64,000 nt of DNA from Sphingosinicella sp. BN140058. GTDB taxonomy: Bacteria > Pseudomonadota > Alphaproteobacteria > Sphingomonadales > Sphingomonadaceae. The translations under genes were made by a program, and so were the position numbers. Location of the stretch: positions 1,909,001-1,973,000 of the forward strand of contig NZ_CP035501.1 in assembly GCF_004135585.1 (NCBI RefSeq), written 5' to 3'. Within the stretch, counting starts at the first letter, position 1. Each line of letters starts with the position of its first letter. Under the pieces are notes generated by a model. The model worked only from the letters and a program-made list of their open reading frames with translations, ran no database searches and had not been told where the DNA came from. Below are positions 17,288-26,689 of the stretch, piece after piece.

Positions 17288-19057
17288 ATGGCAGACGATA
17301 GCGCTCCGGCTCCCCGCAAGCTCTCCAACCTGGTGGTGGTCTGGCGCTTCACCAGCCGCTACAAGGGGCAGGTTGCCGGCGCGCTTGCCGCCTTGCTCGT
17401 CGCAGCGGCGGCGACGCTTGCCATCCCCAATGCCTTTCGCCTGATCATCGACCGCGGCTTCAACAGCATCGGCGGCGACATCAGCCGCTGGTTTCAATAT
17501 CTCCTCGGCGTCGTGGTGGTGATGGCCATCGCCACCGCCTTCCGCTTCTACTTCGTCTCGTGGCTCGGCGAACGCGTGGTCGCCGATGTCCGCGCGGCCG
17601 TGCAGCGCAACCTGCTGCGCCTCGCCCCGAGCTTCTTCGAAGAGAACCGCCCCTCCGAGATCGCATCGCGGCTCACGGCCGATACCACCATTATAGAACA
17701 AGTTGTGGGCACCACCATTTCCGTGGCGCTGCGCAACGTCGTGATGGGGATCGGCGGAATCGCCTATCTGTTCGCCCTCGCCCCCAAGCTCGCGGCGATG
17801 CTGATCTTCGGCATCCCGGTAGTGATCCTGCCGATCGTCTTCCTCGGCCGCCGGGTCCGCAAGGTCTCGCGCGAAAGCCAGGATCGTGTGGCCGAGGTCA
17901 GTGCGATGGCGGTGGAAGTGCTCGGCGCGATGAAGATCGTCCAGGCCTTCGGCCAGGAATCGCGCGAAGCCTCGCGGTTCCAGACCATCGTCGACAGCGT
18001 CTTCGACACCGCGCGGCGGCGGATCCGTTTGCGGGCGATGATGACGGCGATGGTGATCGGCCTGATCTTCAGCGCGATCACCCTGGTGATGTGGCAGGGC
18101 GCACTCGACGTGCAGGCGGGGCGGATCTCCGGCGGCACGATCGCCGCCTTCGTGCTGACGGGCGGCCTCGTCGCGGGCGCCTTCGGCGCGCTGACCGAAG
18201 TCTATGGCGACCTGCTTCGCGGCGCAGGCGCCGCCGGGCGGCTGGCGGAGCTGCTCAGCGAGCAGCCGGCGATCGCGCCGCCGGCACAGCCGCGCAGCCT
18301 CCCCGAACCGGCGCGCGGCGAGCTTGCCTTTCGCAACGTGCATTTCCGCTATCCGACACGGACGGACGTCAGTGCGCTCAGCGACTTTTCGCTGAGCGTC
18401 AGACAGGGGGAAACGGTTGCGATCGTGGGCCCATCCGGCGCCGGCAAATCGACCCTGTTTCAGCTTGCCCAGCGTTTCTACGATCCGGAAAGCGGTGCAG
18501 TGCTGCTCGACGGCGTGCCGCTCCCCGAGCTCGACCCTGCCGAGATCCGCGCCCGCATGGCGCTGGTGCCGCAGGAGACGGTGATCTTCGCCGCGTCGGC
18601 ACGCGACAATCTCCGCTACGGGCATTGGCAGGCGAGCGACGACGCCCTCTGGGCAGCCGCCGAGGCGGCCAATGCCGCGAGCTTCCTGCGCGCGTTGCCG
18701 GACGGCCTCGACACGTACATGGGGGAAGGCGGAGCACGGCTTTCCGGGGGTCAGCGCCAGCGGATTGCGATCGCCCGCGCGATCCTGCGCGACGCGCCGC
18801 TGCTGCTGCTCGACGAGGCGACCTCCGCCCTCGACGCGGAAAGCGAGCGCCTCGTGCAGTCCTCGCTGGAGCGGCTGATGACCGACCGCACCACGATGGT
18901 GATCGCCCACCGCCTCGCAACGGTACGCGCCGCTGATCGGATCATCGTGATGGACGGTGGCCGCATCGTCGAAGAAGGCAATCACGACAGCCTGCTCGCC
19001 GCCGGCGGACTGTACGCGCGTCTTGCCCGGCTGCAGTTCGAAGGCCTCGCCGCCTGA
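17288..19057 (+). CDS. ABC transporter, fused permease and ATPase (MsbA-like exporter)
   Basis: 589 residues from the ATG at 17288. The N-terminal half has six membrane segments of type-1 exporter fold. The C-terminal NBD has Walker A GPSGAGKST, signature LSGGQRQRIAIARAI, Walker B LLLLDEATSALD and the switch His in IAHRLATV. It works as a homodimer or half-transporter in the inner membrane. Substrate is unknown; multidrug or lipid export are the usual roles. It is divergent from phaZ. Confidence 0.93.
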   Translation: MADDSAPAPRKLSNLVVVWRFTSRYKGQVAGALAALLVAAAATLAIPNAFRLIIDRGFNSIGGDISRWFQYLLGVVVVMAIATAFRFYFVSWLGERVVADVRAAVQRNLLRLAPSFFEENRPSEIASRLTADTTIIEQVVGTTISVALRNVVMGIGGIAYLFALAPKLAAMLIFGIPVVILPIVFLGRRVRKVSRESQDRVAEVSAMAVEVLGAMKIVQAFGQESREASRFQTIVDSVFDTARRRIRLRAMMTAMVIGLIFSAITLVMWQGALDVQAGRISGGTIAAFVLTGGLVAGAFGALTEVYGDLLRGAGAAGRLAELLSEQPAIAPPAQPRSLPEPARGELAFRNVHFRYPTRTDVSALSDFSLSVRQGETVAIVGPSGAGKSTLFQLAQRFYDPESGAVLLDGVPLPELDPAEIRARMALVPQETVIFAASARDNLRYGHWQASDDALWAAAEAANAASFLRALPDGLDTYMGEGGARLSGGQRQRIAIARAILRDAPLLLLDEATSALDAESERLVQSSLERLMTDRTTMVIAHRLATVRAADRIIVMDGGRIVEEGNHDSLLAAGGLYARLARLQFEGLAA

Positions 19058-19362
19058 GGCTTTGGATGGTCGCGGCGGCGTAGCGCCTCGTTCAAAGCTG
19101 AGCGGCTCCTTCCAGCCACGCACAGTCGGATAATCTTGATCGCTCCAGCAGCACGTCCTGCTCACCATGGGCCGTAGGTTCGGGCGCGTGCCGGCAGCGG
19201 GCTCGCGCACGTCCATCAACGTCGCGCTGCATCCGGCAGCGTGGCGGCCGGTTCGAAACCGGTCCTGGGGGATAAAGCGGGCGGCGCGTGACGAGAACGC
19301 ACGAGGGGAGCCACTTGCGTCCAAGTCCGCCTCCGCCGCACATCTGGTCCGCACGCAACGAA
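19058..19362. other. Gene-free stretch after the ABC exporter
   Basis: About 305 bases between the exporter stop and the terminator of the exbD operon. No credible gene is seen on either strand. A GGTTCGAAACC motif near 19250 resembles a tRNA T-loop but has no matching acceptor or anticodon arms. Confidence 0.5.
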
Positions 19363-19391
19363 AAAGGGCGGCCCTTGCGGGACCGCCCTTT
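19361..19391 (-). terminator. Intrinsic terminator of the tonB-exb operon
   Basis: AAAGGGCGG at 19363-19371 pairs with CCGCCCTTT at 19383-19391. On the minus strand the stem is followed by a run of T. It lies just after the last exbD stop. Confidence 0.85.
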
Positions 19392-19414
19392 CCGTTTCGC
19401 CGATCGGCTGTCGC

Positions 19415-19846
19415 TCAGAAGGCCTGGTAATAAGCCTCGTTGCCGACAAAGCCCATCTTCTCGACGCTCGCCTGCTTGGTGACGGCCAGAACCTCGTCGA
19501 CCAGCTCGTAGCGGGCCTGCGGATCCGGCTGCAGGTGCAGCTCGGGGATCGGGTTCATGGTCTGCGAGATGTCGAGATACTGGCGCAGACGCACCTGATC
19601 GACCGTTTCGCCGTTCCACAGGATCGCGCCCTGCGGCGTGATCACGATCTTGTTCTTCACCGGATCAACCGGCGGCGGAGTGTTGTTCGGCTGATCGACC
19701 GGAAGGTCCAGCTTCACCGCGTGCGTCTGGATCGGAATGGTGATGATGAACATGATCAGGAGCACCAGCATCACGTCGATAAGCGGCGTGGTGTTGATAT
19801 CCATCATTGGTTCGTCGGATTCACCGCCGCCAACTGCCATTGCCAT
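19415..19846 (-). CDS. exbD: ExbD/TolR family biopolymer transport protein
   Basis: 143 residues; ATG at 19846 with AGGAG eight bases upstream. It has one transmembrane helix (PLIDVMLVLLIMFIITIPI) with the essential Asp of the proton path in MDINTTPLIDVML, then a periplasmic domain. It works with ExbB to couple the proton gradient to TonB. It is the last gene of tonB-exbB-exbD-exbD; paired exbD genes are common in sphingomonads and xanthomonads. Confidence 0.93.
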   Translation of the reverse strand: MAMAVGGGESDEPMMDINTTPLIDVMLVLLIMFIITIPIQTHAVKLDLPVDQPNNTPPPVDPVKNKIVITPQGAILWNGETVDQVRLRQYLDISQTMNPIPELHLQPDPQARYELVDEVLAVTKQASVEKMGFVGNEAYYQAF

Positions 19847-19868
19847 TGTCGTTACTCCTGATCTCTAC

Positions 19869-20357
19869 TTACAGCCGCGTCACCACGCCGCCCGGGGGCG
19901 GCTCGGAGATGAAGCCGACGCGGGCGAAGCCGGCGCGCTGCATCGTGAACACGGCGCCGCCGATGCACTTGTACGGCGTGTTGATGTCGCCGCGAATGTG
20001 TGCCTCGGGCATGTTCTCTTCGGTGATGGCTTCCGGACCGCCGGCCTTCTTGACCTCGTCCTCGAGCTTCTTGGCAGCCTTTTCGAGCAGTTCCTCGGCG
20101 CCGACCTTCTGCAGGCCCCAATAGACCTCGCAGGTGTCGCCCGGACCACCGCGCACCGACAACGAGACGTTCTCGGGCTTGGTGGTGGTCGCCTCGTAGC
20201 GCACCTTGGGCAGCGCCACCGGCACGGTCTGGATGACGACCGGAACCGTAATCAGGAAGATGATCAGAAGCACCAGCATGACGTCGACGAGCGGCGTCGT
20301 GTTGATGTCGGACATCGGGGTGTCTTCACCGCCTTCGCCGCCGACACTCATGGCCAT
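19869..20357 (-). CDS. exbD: ExbD/TolR family protein, second copy
   Basis: 162 residues from the ATG at 20357. It shares the SDINTTPLVDVMLVLLIIF membrane segment with the neighbouring ExbD. The periplasmic part is longer and has a Glu/Lys-rich helix (AEELLEKAAKKLEDEVKKA). It also has Cys residues in GDTCEVYW and PYKCIGG that could form a disulfide in the periplasm. It lies between exbB and the shorter exbD, 22 bases upstream of the latter. Confidence 0.92.
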   Translation of the reverse strand: MAMSVGGEGGEDTPMSDINTTPLVDVMLVLLIIFLITVPVVIQTVPVALPKVRYEATTTKPENVSLSVRGGPGDTCEVYWGLQKVGAEELLEKAAKKLEDEVKKAGGPEAITEENMPEAHIRGDINTPYKCIGGAVFTMQRAGFARVGFISEPPPGGVVTRL

Positions 20358-20446
20358 TGCTAAATTCCTACTCTCTCTCAACGCCTGCAGCGAAATCGAA
20401 GGTGTCGGCGGAGCGAACAACCAGGCCCGCTCCGCCGAAGCGATCC

Positions 20447-21247
20447 TTAGACTTTCTTGAGGCCCGGGGTGGTGGTGCCCGTCGCGCTGCCCGTGGCGGT
20501 CGAGCCCGCCTTGGTCGCGCCGGCAGCAGCCGTCGCGGCGGCCGGACGGGTGGTGACGCTCGGACGAACCGCGCCGCCCGACATCATGTAGCCATGGAGA
20601 TCGTTGGCGAAGCGGGCGAGTTCCTCGATGATCGCCTTGTTGCGGCGCTGCAGCCAGTTGTAGGCGAGCACGGCCGGAACGGCGACGACGAGACCGATGG
20701 CGGTCATGATGAGCGCTTCACCGACCGGACCGGCAACGGCGTCGATCGAGGCCTGACCGGCGGCGCCGATCTTCACCAGCGCGCGGTAGATGCCGACCAC
20801 GGTGCCGAACAGACCGACGAACGGCGCGGTCGAACCGACGGTGGCGAGCAGCGCCAGGCCGGTGCTGAGGCGCGAAGCGATCGCACCCTGGCTGCGGCTG
20901 AGCGAGTTGAGCATCCAATCGTGCTGATCGATCGGATCGGTCAGCTTGTCATGCTGTTCCAGCGCCAGGATGCCGTCGTCGACGATCTGGCGATAGGCGC
21001 TGTTCTTCTCGAGCTTGCTGGCGCCTTCGCGAAGGTTGGCCGACTGCCAGAAGGACGTGCGCGCGCGCTTGCCCTGGTTGATGATCTTCTGCTGCTCGAA
21101 CAGCTTAACGAAGAGCACGTACCAGGAAGAGGCCGACATGATCACGAGAATGAAGAAGGTGGCGTAGGCGATCGCGCCACCCTGCTGAAGCGCGGCCAGG
21201 AGGCCATACGGGTTGTCGCCGCCATGGGCTGCTGCTGGTTGGGCCAT
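20447..21247 (-). CDS. exbB: ExbB/TolQ/MotA family proton channel protein
   Basis: 266 residues from the ATG at 21247. Three transmembrane helices: AYATFFILVIMSASSWYVLFV, then the conserved GLALLATVGSTAPFVGLFGTVVGIY, and ALIMTAIGLVVAVPAVLAY. The C-terminus is an Ala/Thr-rich tail. It forms the stator with the ExbD proteins. It follows tonB in the same operon. Confidence 0.93.
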   Translation of the reverse strand: MAQPAAAHGGDNPYGLLAALQQGGAIAYATFFILVIMSASSWYVLFVKLFEQQKIINQGKRARTSFWQSANLREGASKLEKNSAYRQIVDDGILALEQHDKLTDPIDQHDWMLNSLSRSQGAIASRLSTGLALLATVGSTAPFVGLFGTVVGIYRALVKIGAAGQASIDAVAGPVGEALIMTAIGLVVAVPAVLAYNWLQRRNKAIIEELARFANDLHGYMMSGGAVRPSVTTRPAAATAAAGATKAGSTATGSATGTTTPGLKKV

Positions 21248-21296
21248 GATTGAAGCTTTCCTCTCGATTGGAACTGATTGGCGTGTGTAGGTCGGG

Positions 21297-21977
21297 TTAC
21301 TGCAAGCGCCAGGTAATCGGCGGACTGGTAACCGTGTCGGTCGTCGGCTGGCCGTTCTGGTCCTTGGCCGGCGTGAAGCGGCCGCGGCTCCTGATGATAC
21401 GGCAGGTGGCCGCATCGAGAGACGAGGAACCGCTGGACTGGGTGACCTCGCACGAGGTGACCCGGCCGTTCGCGCCGATGCCCATGCGTACCCTGACGGT
21501 GCCTTCTTCTTCTGCACGGATCGCCGCAGCCGGATAATCGGTGTCGGTGATGAGGCCGGCGAGGCTGCCCTTCGACTTCGCAGTCTCGACCACGCGCGGT
21601 GCCGCGGGCGGCGGCGGCGGCGGCGCCGGAGGCGCCGGCGGGGCCGGAGTCGCGACCGGGGTGATCACCTGCACGGGCGGAGGAACGTTCTGCGACACCA
21701 CCGGCGGCGGCGGGCTAGGCAGGCGCACCAGCGGCGGCGGGCTGACGACCGGCGGCGGCGGCGTTTCGACCGGCACGTCGGGCGGCGGGGGCGGCGGCTC
21801 CTCTTCGGGGGGCGGCGGCTCCTCGACGTTGAAAGTCTTAAGGTCCTGCGCCACTTTCTTGGCGACCTTGAAGGCCAGTCCCGTGACGAAGGCGTAGCCG
21901 AGCAGAGCATGGAGCAGGGCAACGATCACGATCGCCCCGATGCGCCCCGAGCTCATCTTGTTGTCAGCATATGCCAT
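21297..21977 (-). CDS. tonB: TonB energy-transducing protein
   Basis: 226 residues; ATG at 21977 follows a distant GGGAG. It has an N-terminal anchor helix (IGAIVIVALLHALLGYAFV), a long Pro/Glu-rich periplasm-spanning region, and the C-terminal TonB domain with the conserved YPAAAIRAEEEGTVRVRM and a Cys pair (TSCEV, ATCRI). It carries energy to TonB-dependent receptors such as the one encoded at 45-47 kb. It is the first gene of the four-gene operon. Confidence 0.94.
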   Translation of the reverse strand: MAYADNKMSSGRIGAIVIVALLHALLGYAFVTGLAFKVAKKVAQDLKTFNVEEPPPPEEEPPPPPPDVPVETPPPPVVSPPPLVRLPSPPPPVVSQNVPPPVQVITPVATPAPPAPPAPPPPPPAAPRVVETAKSKGSLAGLITDTDYPAAAIRAEEEGTVRVRMGIGANGRVTSCEVTQSSGSSSLDAATCRIIRSRGRFTPAKDQNGQPTTDTVTSPPITWRLQ

Positions 21978-22218
21978 TAACCAGCCACACTCCCTCTCTC
22001 AAAACGGTTCGGGGGGTTATTCGTTAACAACGCGTAACGCCCCTCATCGGGTCCATTGATGTTTCAACATATCATCCGATATCGGGCTGTCTCTATCGTG
22101 TCCCAAACGCCTACGCAATCCTCCTGTGCTGCAGCGCCAAAATCCGGAAAAATGGCTGAAATCCGGCGTTCATGTGGCTAAAGCTAAGGGGAATAGGGCA
22201 TCAGCTTGCGGAGCGGCA

Positions 22219-23076
22219 ATGAAGAATCTTCACCACAAATACATTGTCGGCGCCGCCGGCGCATTGCTTCTCGGCCTTACGACGACAGCCGATTCGCAGG
22301 TGCCGCAGCCGCAGATTTCCGCCGCTCCCACCTATGCCGACCTCGCGGATCTGGCGCTTACCGCACCCGTCGCGGCACATGTCCGACTGCGTGATTCGAC
22401 CCTGCTGAAGGCGAAGGAGGCGGTCGGCCTGCAACCCAATTTGGCACGATATTATGTCGAAGCCGAGATTATTTCGCTGATCCGCAGCCCGGAAGGGCTG
22501 CCAGCGCGGATCCGGTACGTCGTGGACCTGCCACGGGATCCCAAAGGCAAGGCACCAAAGCTCCGCAAGGGCACGGAATTCATCCTGTTCGCGCTCCCGG
22601 TGGCCGGTCGTCCGGGCGAGATCCGGTTGGCCGGCCCGGACGCGCAAATTCCCTACACGCAGGCGCGTGCGGATCAGGTGCGTGCGATCCTCAAGGAAGC
22701 GAACCAGTCCGGCGCGGCGCCCCGGATCACGGGAATCGGCCGTGCCTTCCACGTTCCCGGTGCGATTCCCGGCGAGAGCGAAACCCAGTTCTTCCTGCTC
22801 ACCGCACAGAACGAGCCGGTTTCGATCACCGTCCTTCGCCGTCCCGGCGAGTTGCCGCAATATGCGGTGGCGCTGAGCGAGATCGTCGACGATGCCGCGG
22901 GACCGCCGACGCGCGACACCTTGCTGTGGTATCGCCTGGCCTGCACCCTGCCGCGGACCCTTCCCGCGCAGAGCATGGCGGAAGCCGATGCGGCGGGCGT
23001 CGCCGCGATCCAGGACGATTATCGCTACGTGCTGGCGCAGCTGGGCCAGTGCACGCGGTCCAAGCCGCGGCGCTGA
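22219..23076 (+). CDS. Exported protein of unknown function
   Basis: 285 residues; ATG at 22219. There is a signal peptide (MKNLHHKYIVGAAGALLLGL, cleavage near Ala24-Asp-Ser). The mature part is beta-rich with no domain I recognise, and includes VRLRDSTLLKAKEA, RYYVEAEIISLIRSPEGLP and GTEFILFALPV. The C-terminal region has a Cys pair (LACTLP, GQCTRSK). Predicted periplasmic. It is divergent from tonB across about 240 bases of AT-richer sequence and convergent with folB. Confidence 0.75.
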   Translation: MKNLHHKYIVGAAGALLLGLTTTADSQVPQPQISAAPTYADLADLALTAPVAAHVRLRDSTLLKAKEAVGLQPNLARYYVEAEIISLIRSPEGLPARIRYVVDLPRDPKGKAPKLRKGTEFILFALPVAGRPGEIRLAGPDAQIPYTQARADQVRAILKEANQSGAAPRITGIGRAFHVPGAIPGESETQFFLLTAQNEPVSITVLRRPGELPQYAVALSEIVDDAAGPPTRDTLLWYRLACTLPRTLPAQSMAEADAAGVAAIQDDYRYVLAQLGQCTRSKPRR

Positions 23077-23101
23077 GCCGCGCTCGGCCCAGCCGCACCG
23101 C

Positions 23102-23503
23102 TCAGAAGGAGGCGAGCTCGACGCCGACGCCGGCGCAATCCGGATAGATGTCGGGCTTGCGGGTCGAAACCCTGAGGGCGGTGACGCCGCGCCGGGCGGC
23201 AACCAAATCGTAGACCGCGCGGGCCAGCGTCTCCTGCAGGTTGAAACGCCGGGCGCCCACCAGCACGCCGATCTCGCTGCGCAGGCAATCATAATCCCAC
23301 GCATCCTCGACGGCGTCGCTGAGCGGGAAGGCCGCCTCGTCGACCCACACCTCGACGGTGATGGAGAGCCGCTGCGGCGTCCCGATCTCGAAATCGTGGA
23401 AGCCGATGTCGGCCGGAACGATATAGTCTTCGAGCACGATCTTGCGCGTCTTCGGCGCCAGCCGCTCGGGAACGAGGCCTTCGAGCCTCGGCCGGTCGTT
23501 CAT
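23102..23503 (-). CDS. folB: Dihydroneopterin aldolase
   Basis: 133 residues; ATG at 23503 with GGAGACGAAAGA upstream, lying inside the end of the preceding gene. Family marks: IVLEDYIVPADIGFHDFEIGTPQRLSI, VYDLVAARRGVTALRVSTRKPDI. It makes 6-hydroxymethyldihydropterin in folate biosynthesis. It overlaps the SDR gene by four bases, so the two pteridine genes are coupled. Confidence 0.9.
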   Translation of the reverse strand: MNDRPRLEGLVPERLAPKTRKIVLEDYIVPADIGFHDFEIGTPQRLSITVEVWVDEAAFPLSDAVEDAWDYDCLRSEIGVLVGARRFNLQETLARAVYDLVAARRGVTALRVSTRKPDIYPDCAGVGVELASF

Positions 23504-24261
23504 TCTTTCGTCTCCAGGAATTGCACGTCGCGGGCGAGGCCGAGAAAGCGCTGGCCGCCGTCAAGGGTGATCGTCTGACCGGTGAGCGTCGGCGTGTCGA
23601 TGATGAAGCGCAGGGCCGCGACGATTTCCTCGACATGGACGCCACGCCGAAGCGCGTTGAGCGCGTGGACGGTCTCGAAATTCTCACGGCTCTGCGGCCC
23701 CGACACCAACGTCACCGACGGCGCGATCCCGCACACCCGGATGCCCCGCGCGGCCCAGGCGCGCGCGCTGAGTTCGGTGAGGGACGCCAGCCCCCCCTTC
23801 GAGACCGTGTAGCTGAAGAAATCCGGGTTGGGCGCTTCCAGCTTCGCGTCGAGCAGGTTGACGATGACCCCGCCGCCGTCCGTGCGTGCGGCGAAGGCCT
23901 GGGAGAGCAAGGCGGGTGCGCGCAGATTGACGTCGAAATGCCGATCCCATTGTTCGACGGTGAAATCGTCGGCGCCATCGAACGCGAACAGCGACGCGTT
24001 GTTGACCAGCAACCGCACCGGCGGCAGCGCCGCCGCCGCCGCGAAGATCGCCTCCGCGGCGCCGGGGTCCGAGAGCTCGGCCTGGACGAGCGCGGCGTTG
24101 CCGATCTCGCCGGCCAGCGTCTCCGCTTCGGCGCGGGAGCGGTTGCAGTGGATGAGCACATGCCATCCGTCTTCGGCAAGCGCGCGAACGAGAGCGGCGC
24201 CGATCCGCCTGGCGCCGCCGGTCACGATCGCGGTCCGTGGTCCCTGAAACTCGCGCGTCAT
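23500..24261 (-). CDS. SDR oxidoreductase, probable pteridine reductase (FolM/PTR1-like)
   Basis: 253 residues from the ATG at 24261. The cofactor motif is TGGARRIG, the TGxxxRxG form characteristic of pteridine reductases rather than TGxxxGxG of most SDRs. LVNNAS and the catalytic YTVSK follow. The C-terminus has TITLDGGQRFLG. The family reduces dihydrobiopterin, dihydromonapterin or dihydrofolate with NADPH. Overlap with folB supports a role in pterin or folate metabolism. Confidence 0.85.
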   Translation of the reverse strand: MTREFQGPRTAIVTGGARRIGAALVRALAEDGWHVLIHCNRSRAEAETLAGEIGNAALVQAELSDPGAAEAIFAAAAALPPVRLLVNNASLFAFDGADDFTVEQWDRHFDVNLRAPALLSQAFAARTDGGGVIVNLLDAKLEAPNPDFFSYTVSKGGLASLTELSARAWAARGIRVCGIAPSVTLVSGPQSRENFETVHALNALRRGVHVEEIVAALRFIIDTPTLTGQTITLDGGQRFLGLARDVQFLETKE

Positions 24262-24336
24262 GGCGGCAGCGTTAGGCGCGGTGCCATCGAGCGGCAAGGC
24301 TTGCCGGTCCGGCGCCGCTTCGCCTAACGCGGCGCC

Positions 24337-24906
24337 ATGCCGATGCCGCCCTCCCTGCCCGACCTCACGGGACTGTCGCTGGCCGACATTGCTCGACTGG
24401 CCGAGGAAAAGAAGCTGCCGCCGGTCGAGCGGTGGAACCCTGCGCATTGCGGCGACAGCGAGATGCGCATCGCACGTGACGGCCGCTGGTATCACCAGGG
24501 AAGTCCGATCGGCCGGCAAGCCCTTGTCCGGCTGTTCTCGACCATCCTGCGGCGGGAGCCGGACGGCAGCTTCGTGCTCGTCACGCCCGCCGAGAAGCTC
24601 GCCATCGCCGTGGAGGAGGCGCCGTTCGTCGCCGTCGAGCTGAAGAGCGAGGGCGAAGGCGACGGCCGCAGGCTCGGCTTTCGGCTCAACACCGGCGACC
24701 TCGTCGTCGCGGGCCCCGAGCATCGCCTCCGCTTCGAGGCCGGCACAGACGGGCCGCGCCCCTATCTGGAGGTGCGGCACGGCCTCGATGCGTTGATCGG
24801 CCGGGCGGTTTATTACGAGCTGGTCGAGCTGGCGCTCGGCGATTCGGCCGATCCCCTCGGCCTGTGGAGCGAAGGCGCATTCTTTCCGCTGGAGCCGGCC
24901 GCATGA
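24337..24906 (+). CDS. DUF1285 family protein
   Basis: 189 residues. Typical DUF1285 opening: VERWNPAHCGDSEMRIARDGRWYHQGSPIGR, then a second domain with VRHGLDALIGRAVYYELVELA. Function unknown. It overlaps the nudix gene by four bases (ATGA), which in turn overlaps cca, giving a coupled three-gene operon that is often conserved in this order in alphaproteobacteria. Confidence 0.85.
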   Translation: MPMPPSLPDLTGLSLADIARLAEEKKLPPVERWNPAHCGDSEMRIARDGRWYHQGSPIGRQALVRLFSTILRREPDGSFVLVTPAEKLAIAVEEAPFVAVELKSEGEGDGRRLGFRLNTGDLVVAGPEHRLRFEAGTDGPRPYLEVRHGLDALIGRAVYYELVELALGDSADPLGLWSEGAFFPLEPAA

Positions 24907-25496
24907 CCTTGGCCGACCGCCTGCGCGATGCGTTCGAAAAAGGCCGCGCGCGGACTCCGATCCTGCTCGAGAGCGACGTTCTGGAAGACAGCGATCTGCC
25001 GATCGTGCCCGCCGCGGTGCTGGTCGCGATCGTCGACCGGGCGGAGCCCGGCGTGATCCTCACCGAGCGGCCAAAGACGATGCGCAAGCATCCTGGCCAG
25101 ATCAGCTTTCCGGGCGGCCGGGTGGAAGCATCGGACGAGAGCCTGATCGCGGCCGCGTTGCGCGAAGCCGAGGAGGAGATCGGCTTGGCGCCGGCCGATG
25201 TCGACGTGATCGGCACGGCGGATCTGTACCGGACGATCACCGGCTTCGAAGTGACGCCGGTGATCGGCGTGGTGCCGCCGGGGCTTGCCCTGACGCCGCA
25301 CCCCGGCGAAGTGGCAGGCATGTTCGAAGCTCCTCTCCACTTCCTGCTCGATCCCGAGCGCCAGATCGTCCGCACGGTCGAGTTTCAGGGGCGCGAGCGA
25401 TCCTATTACGAGATCATCTGGGAAGGCCGGCGGATCTGGGGCGCGACCGCGGCGATGATCGTCAACCTCGGCCGCCGGCTGGAGCTTGCGGCATGA
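24903..25496 (+). CDS. Nudix hydrolase, CoA pyrophosphatase-like
   Basis: 197 residues; ATG overlapping the previous stop. The nudix box is intact within GGRVEASDESLIAAALREAEEEIGL, preceded by the NUDT7/CoAse signature LTERPKTMRKHPGQISFPGG. The family hydrolyses CoA and its derivatives to 4'-phosphopantetheine and 3',5'-ADP. It is the middle gene of DUF1285-nudix-cca. Confidence 0.9.
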   Translation: MTLADRLRDAFEKGRARTPILLESDVLEDSDLPIVPAAVLVAIVDRAEPGVILTERPKTMRKHPGQISFPGGRVEASDESLIAAALREAEEEIGLAPADVDVIGTADLYRTITGFEVTPVIGVVPPGLALTPHPGEVAGMFEAPLHFLLDPERQIVRTVEFQGRERSYYEIIWEGRRIWGATAAMIVNLGRRLELAA

Positions 25497-26689
25497 AGCT
25501 TCCCGCGGAAGCGCCCAGCGCCGGGATGCGCCGACTGCTCGACGCGCTTGGATCGAAGCAGGGCCAGACCCGCTATGTCGGCGGCTGGGTCCGCGATACG
25601 TTACTCGGCCTTCCGGTCAGCGATATCGATCTCGCCACCCGCCATCGCCCCGAAGAGGTGATCGCCCTGCTCCGCACCGCCGGCATCAAGGCCGTGCCGA
25701 CGGGTCTCGCCCACGGGACGATCACCGCCGTCGTCGAGAGCCGCCCGGTCGAGGTCACCACGCTTCGGCGTGACGTTGCCACCGACGGCCGGCGCGCGAC
25801 GATCGCCTATACGGACGATTGGGCGGAGGATGCCGCCCGGCGCGATTTCACGATCAACGCGCTGTCGGCCGATCCTGAGAGCGGCGAGGTCCACGATTAT
25901 TTCGGCGGCAAGGCGGATCTCGAAGCCGGCGTGGTCCGGTTCATCGGCGATCCGTTGACCCGGATCGCGGAGGATCATCTGCGCATTCTGCGCTTCTTCC
26001 GTTTCCATGCGCGCTTCGGCCGGGGCCCGGCCGACGCCGCCGCATTGGACGCTTGCACGATGCGCGCCAACGACCTGATGGCGCTTTCGCGCGAGCGGAT
26101 CGCGGACGAGATCACCAAGCTGCTGGCGCTCGCCGCCCCATCGGGCGCGATACGTCTGATGATCGAGCGCGGCATCCTTCGGCCGGTGCTCCCCGAAATC
26201 ACCGACGTGGCGCCGCTCGAGCGCCTGATCGCGCGTGAAGCGGAGGCCGGCATCCCCGGCGACCCGCTGCGGAGGTTCGCAGCGCTACTACCCGCGGATG
26301 CCGACGTCGCCGGCGCGGTCGGCACGCGCCTGCGGCTCTCGAACAAGGCGGTAAAACGCCTCGTCTGTGCCGCATCGCGCACTGCCGATCCCGAATCGGT
26401 GCCGGCGGTGCTCGCCTATCGGATCGGGCGCGAGGAGGCGATCGACCGCCTGCTGCTGAGCGACGCCGAGCCTGCGGCGGCCGCCGGACTCCTCGACTGG
26501 GACCGGCCGCAATTGCGGATCAGCGGCGGGACATTGATCCGGATGGGATTGCAGGCCGGACCGATCGTCGCCGCAACCATGGAAGATCTGAAGCGGCGCT
26601 GGTCGGCGGCCGGCTTTCCGGGCGATCCACACGAGCAGACCCGTCTCGCCGAAGCGGCGGTCGCTCAGGCGCTGCGCGAAACCCAGTAA
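25493..26689 (+). CDS. cca: CCA tRNA nucleotidyltransferase
   Basis: 398 residues; ATGA overlap with the nudix gene. The polymerase head domain has YVGGWVRDTLLG followed by the metal-binding SDIDLAT, then ARRDFTINAL and LRILRFFRFHARFG. It adds or repairs the 3'-CCA of tRNAs. Its last 25 bases overlap the 3' end of the opposing GGDEF-EAL gene. Confidence 0.94.
   Translation: MKLPAEAPSAGMRRLLDALGSKQGQTRYVGGWVRDTLLGLPVSDIDLATRHRPEEVIALLRTAGIKAVPTGLAHGTITAVVESRPVEVTTLRRDVATDGRRATIAYTDDWAEDAARRDFTINALSADPESGEVHDYFGGKADLEAGVVRFIGDPLTRIAEDHLRILRFFRFHARFGRGPADAAALDACTMRANDLMALSRERIADEITKLLALAAPSGAIRLMIERGILRPVLPEITDVAPLERLIAREAEAGIPGDPLRRFAALLPADADVAGAVGTRLRLSNKAVKRLVCAASRTADPESVPAVLAYRIGREEAIDRLLLSDAEPAAAAGLLDWDRPQLRISGGTLIRMGLQAGPIVAATMEDLKRRWSAAGFPGDPHEQTRLAEAAVAQALRETQ

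Noticed and set aside
19216..19290. tRNA-like T-loop (GGTTCGAAACC)
   Set aside because: No acceptor stem or anticodon arm can be formed upstream at the right distance.
22150..22200. Possible EcfG-type promoter (GGAAA-16-CGTT) before the exported protein at 22219
   Set aside because: The -35 departs from the GGAAC consensus and no other site of this kind was found near stress-type genes here, so chance is likely.
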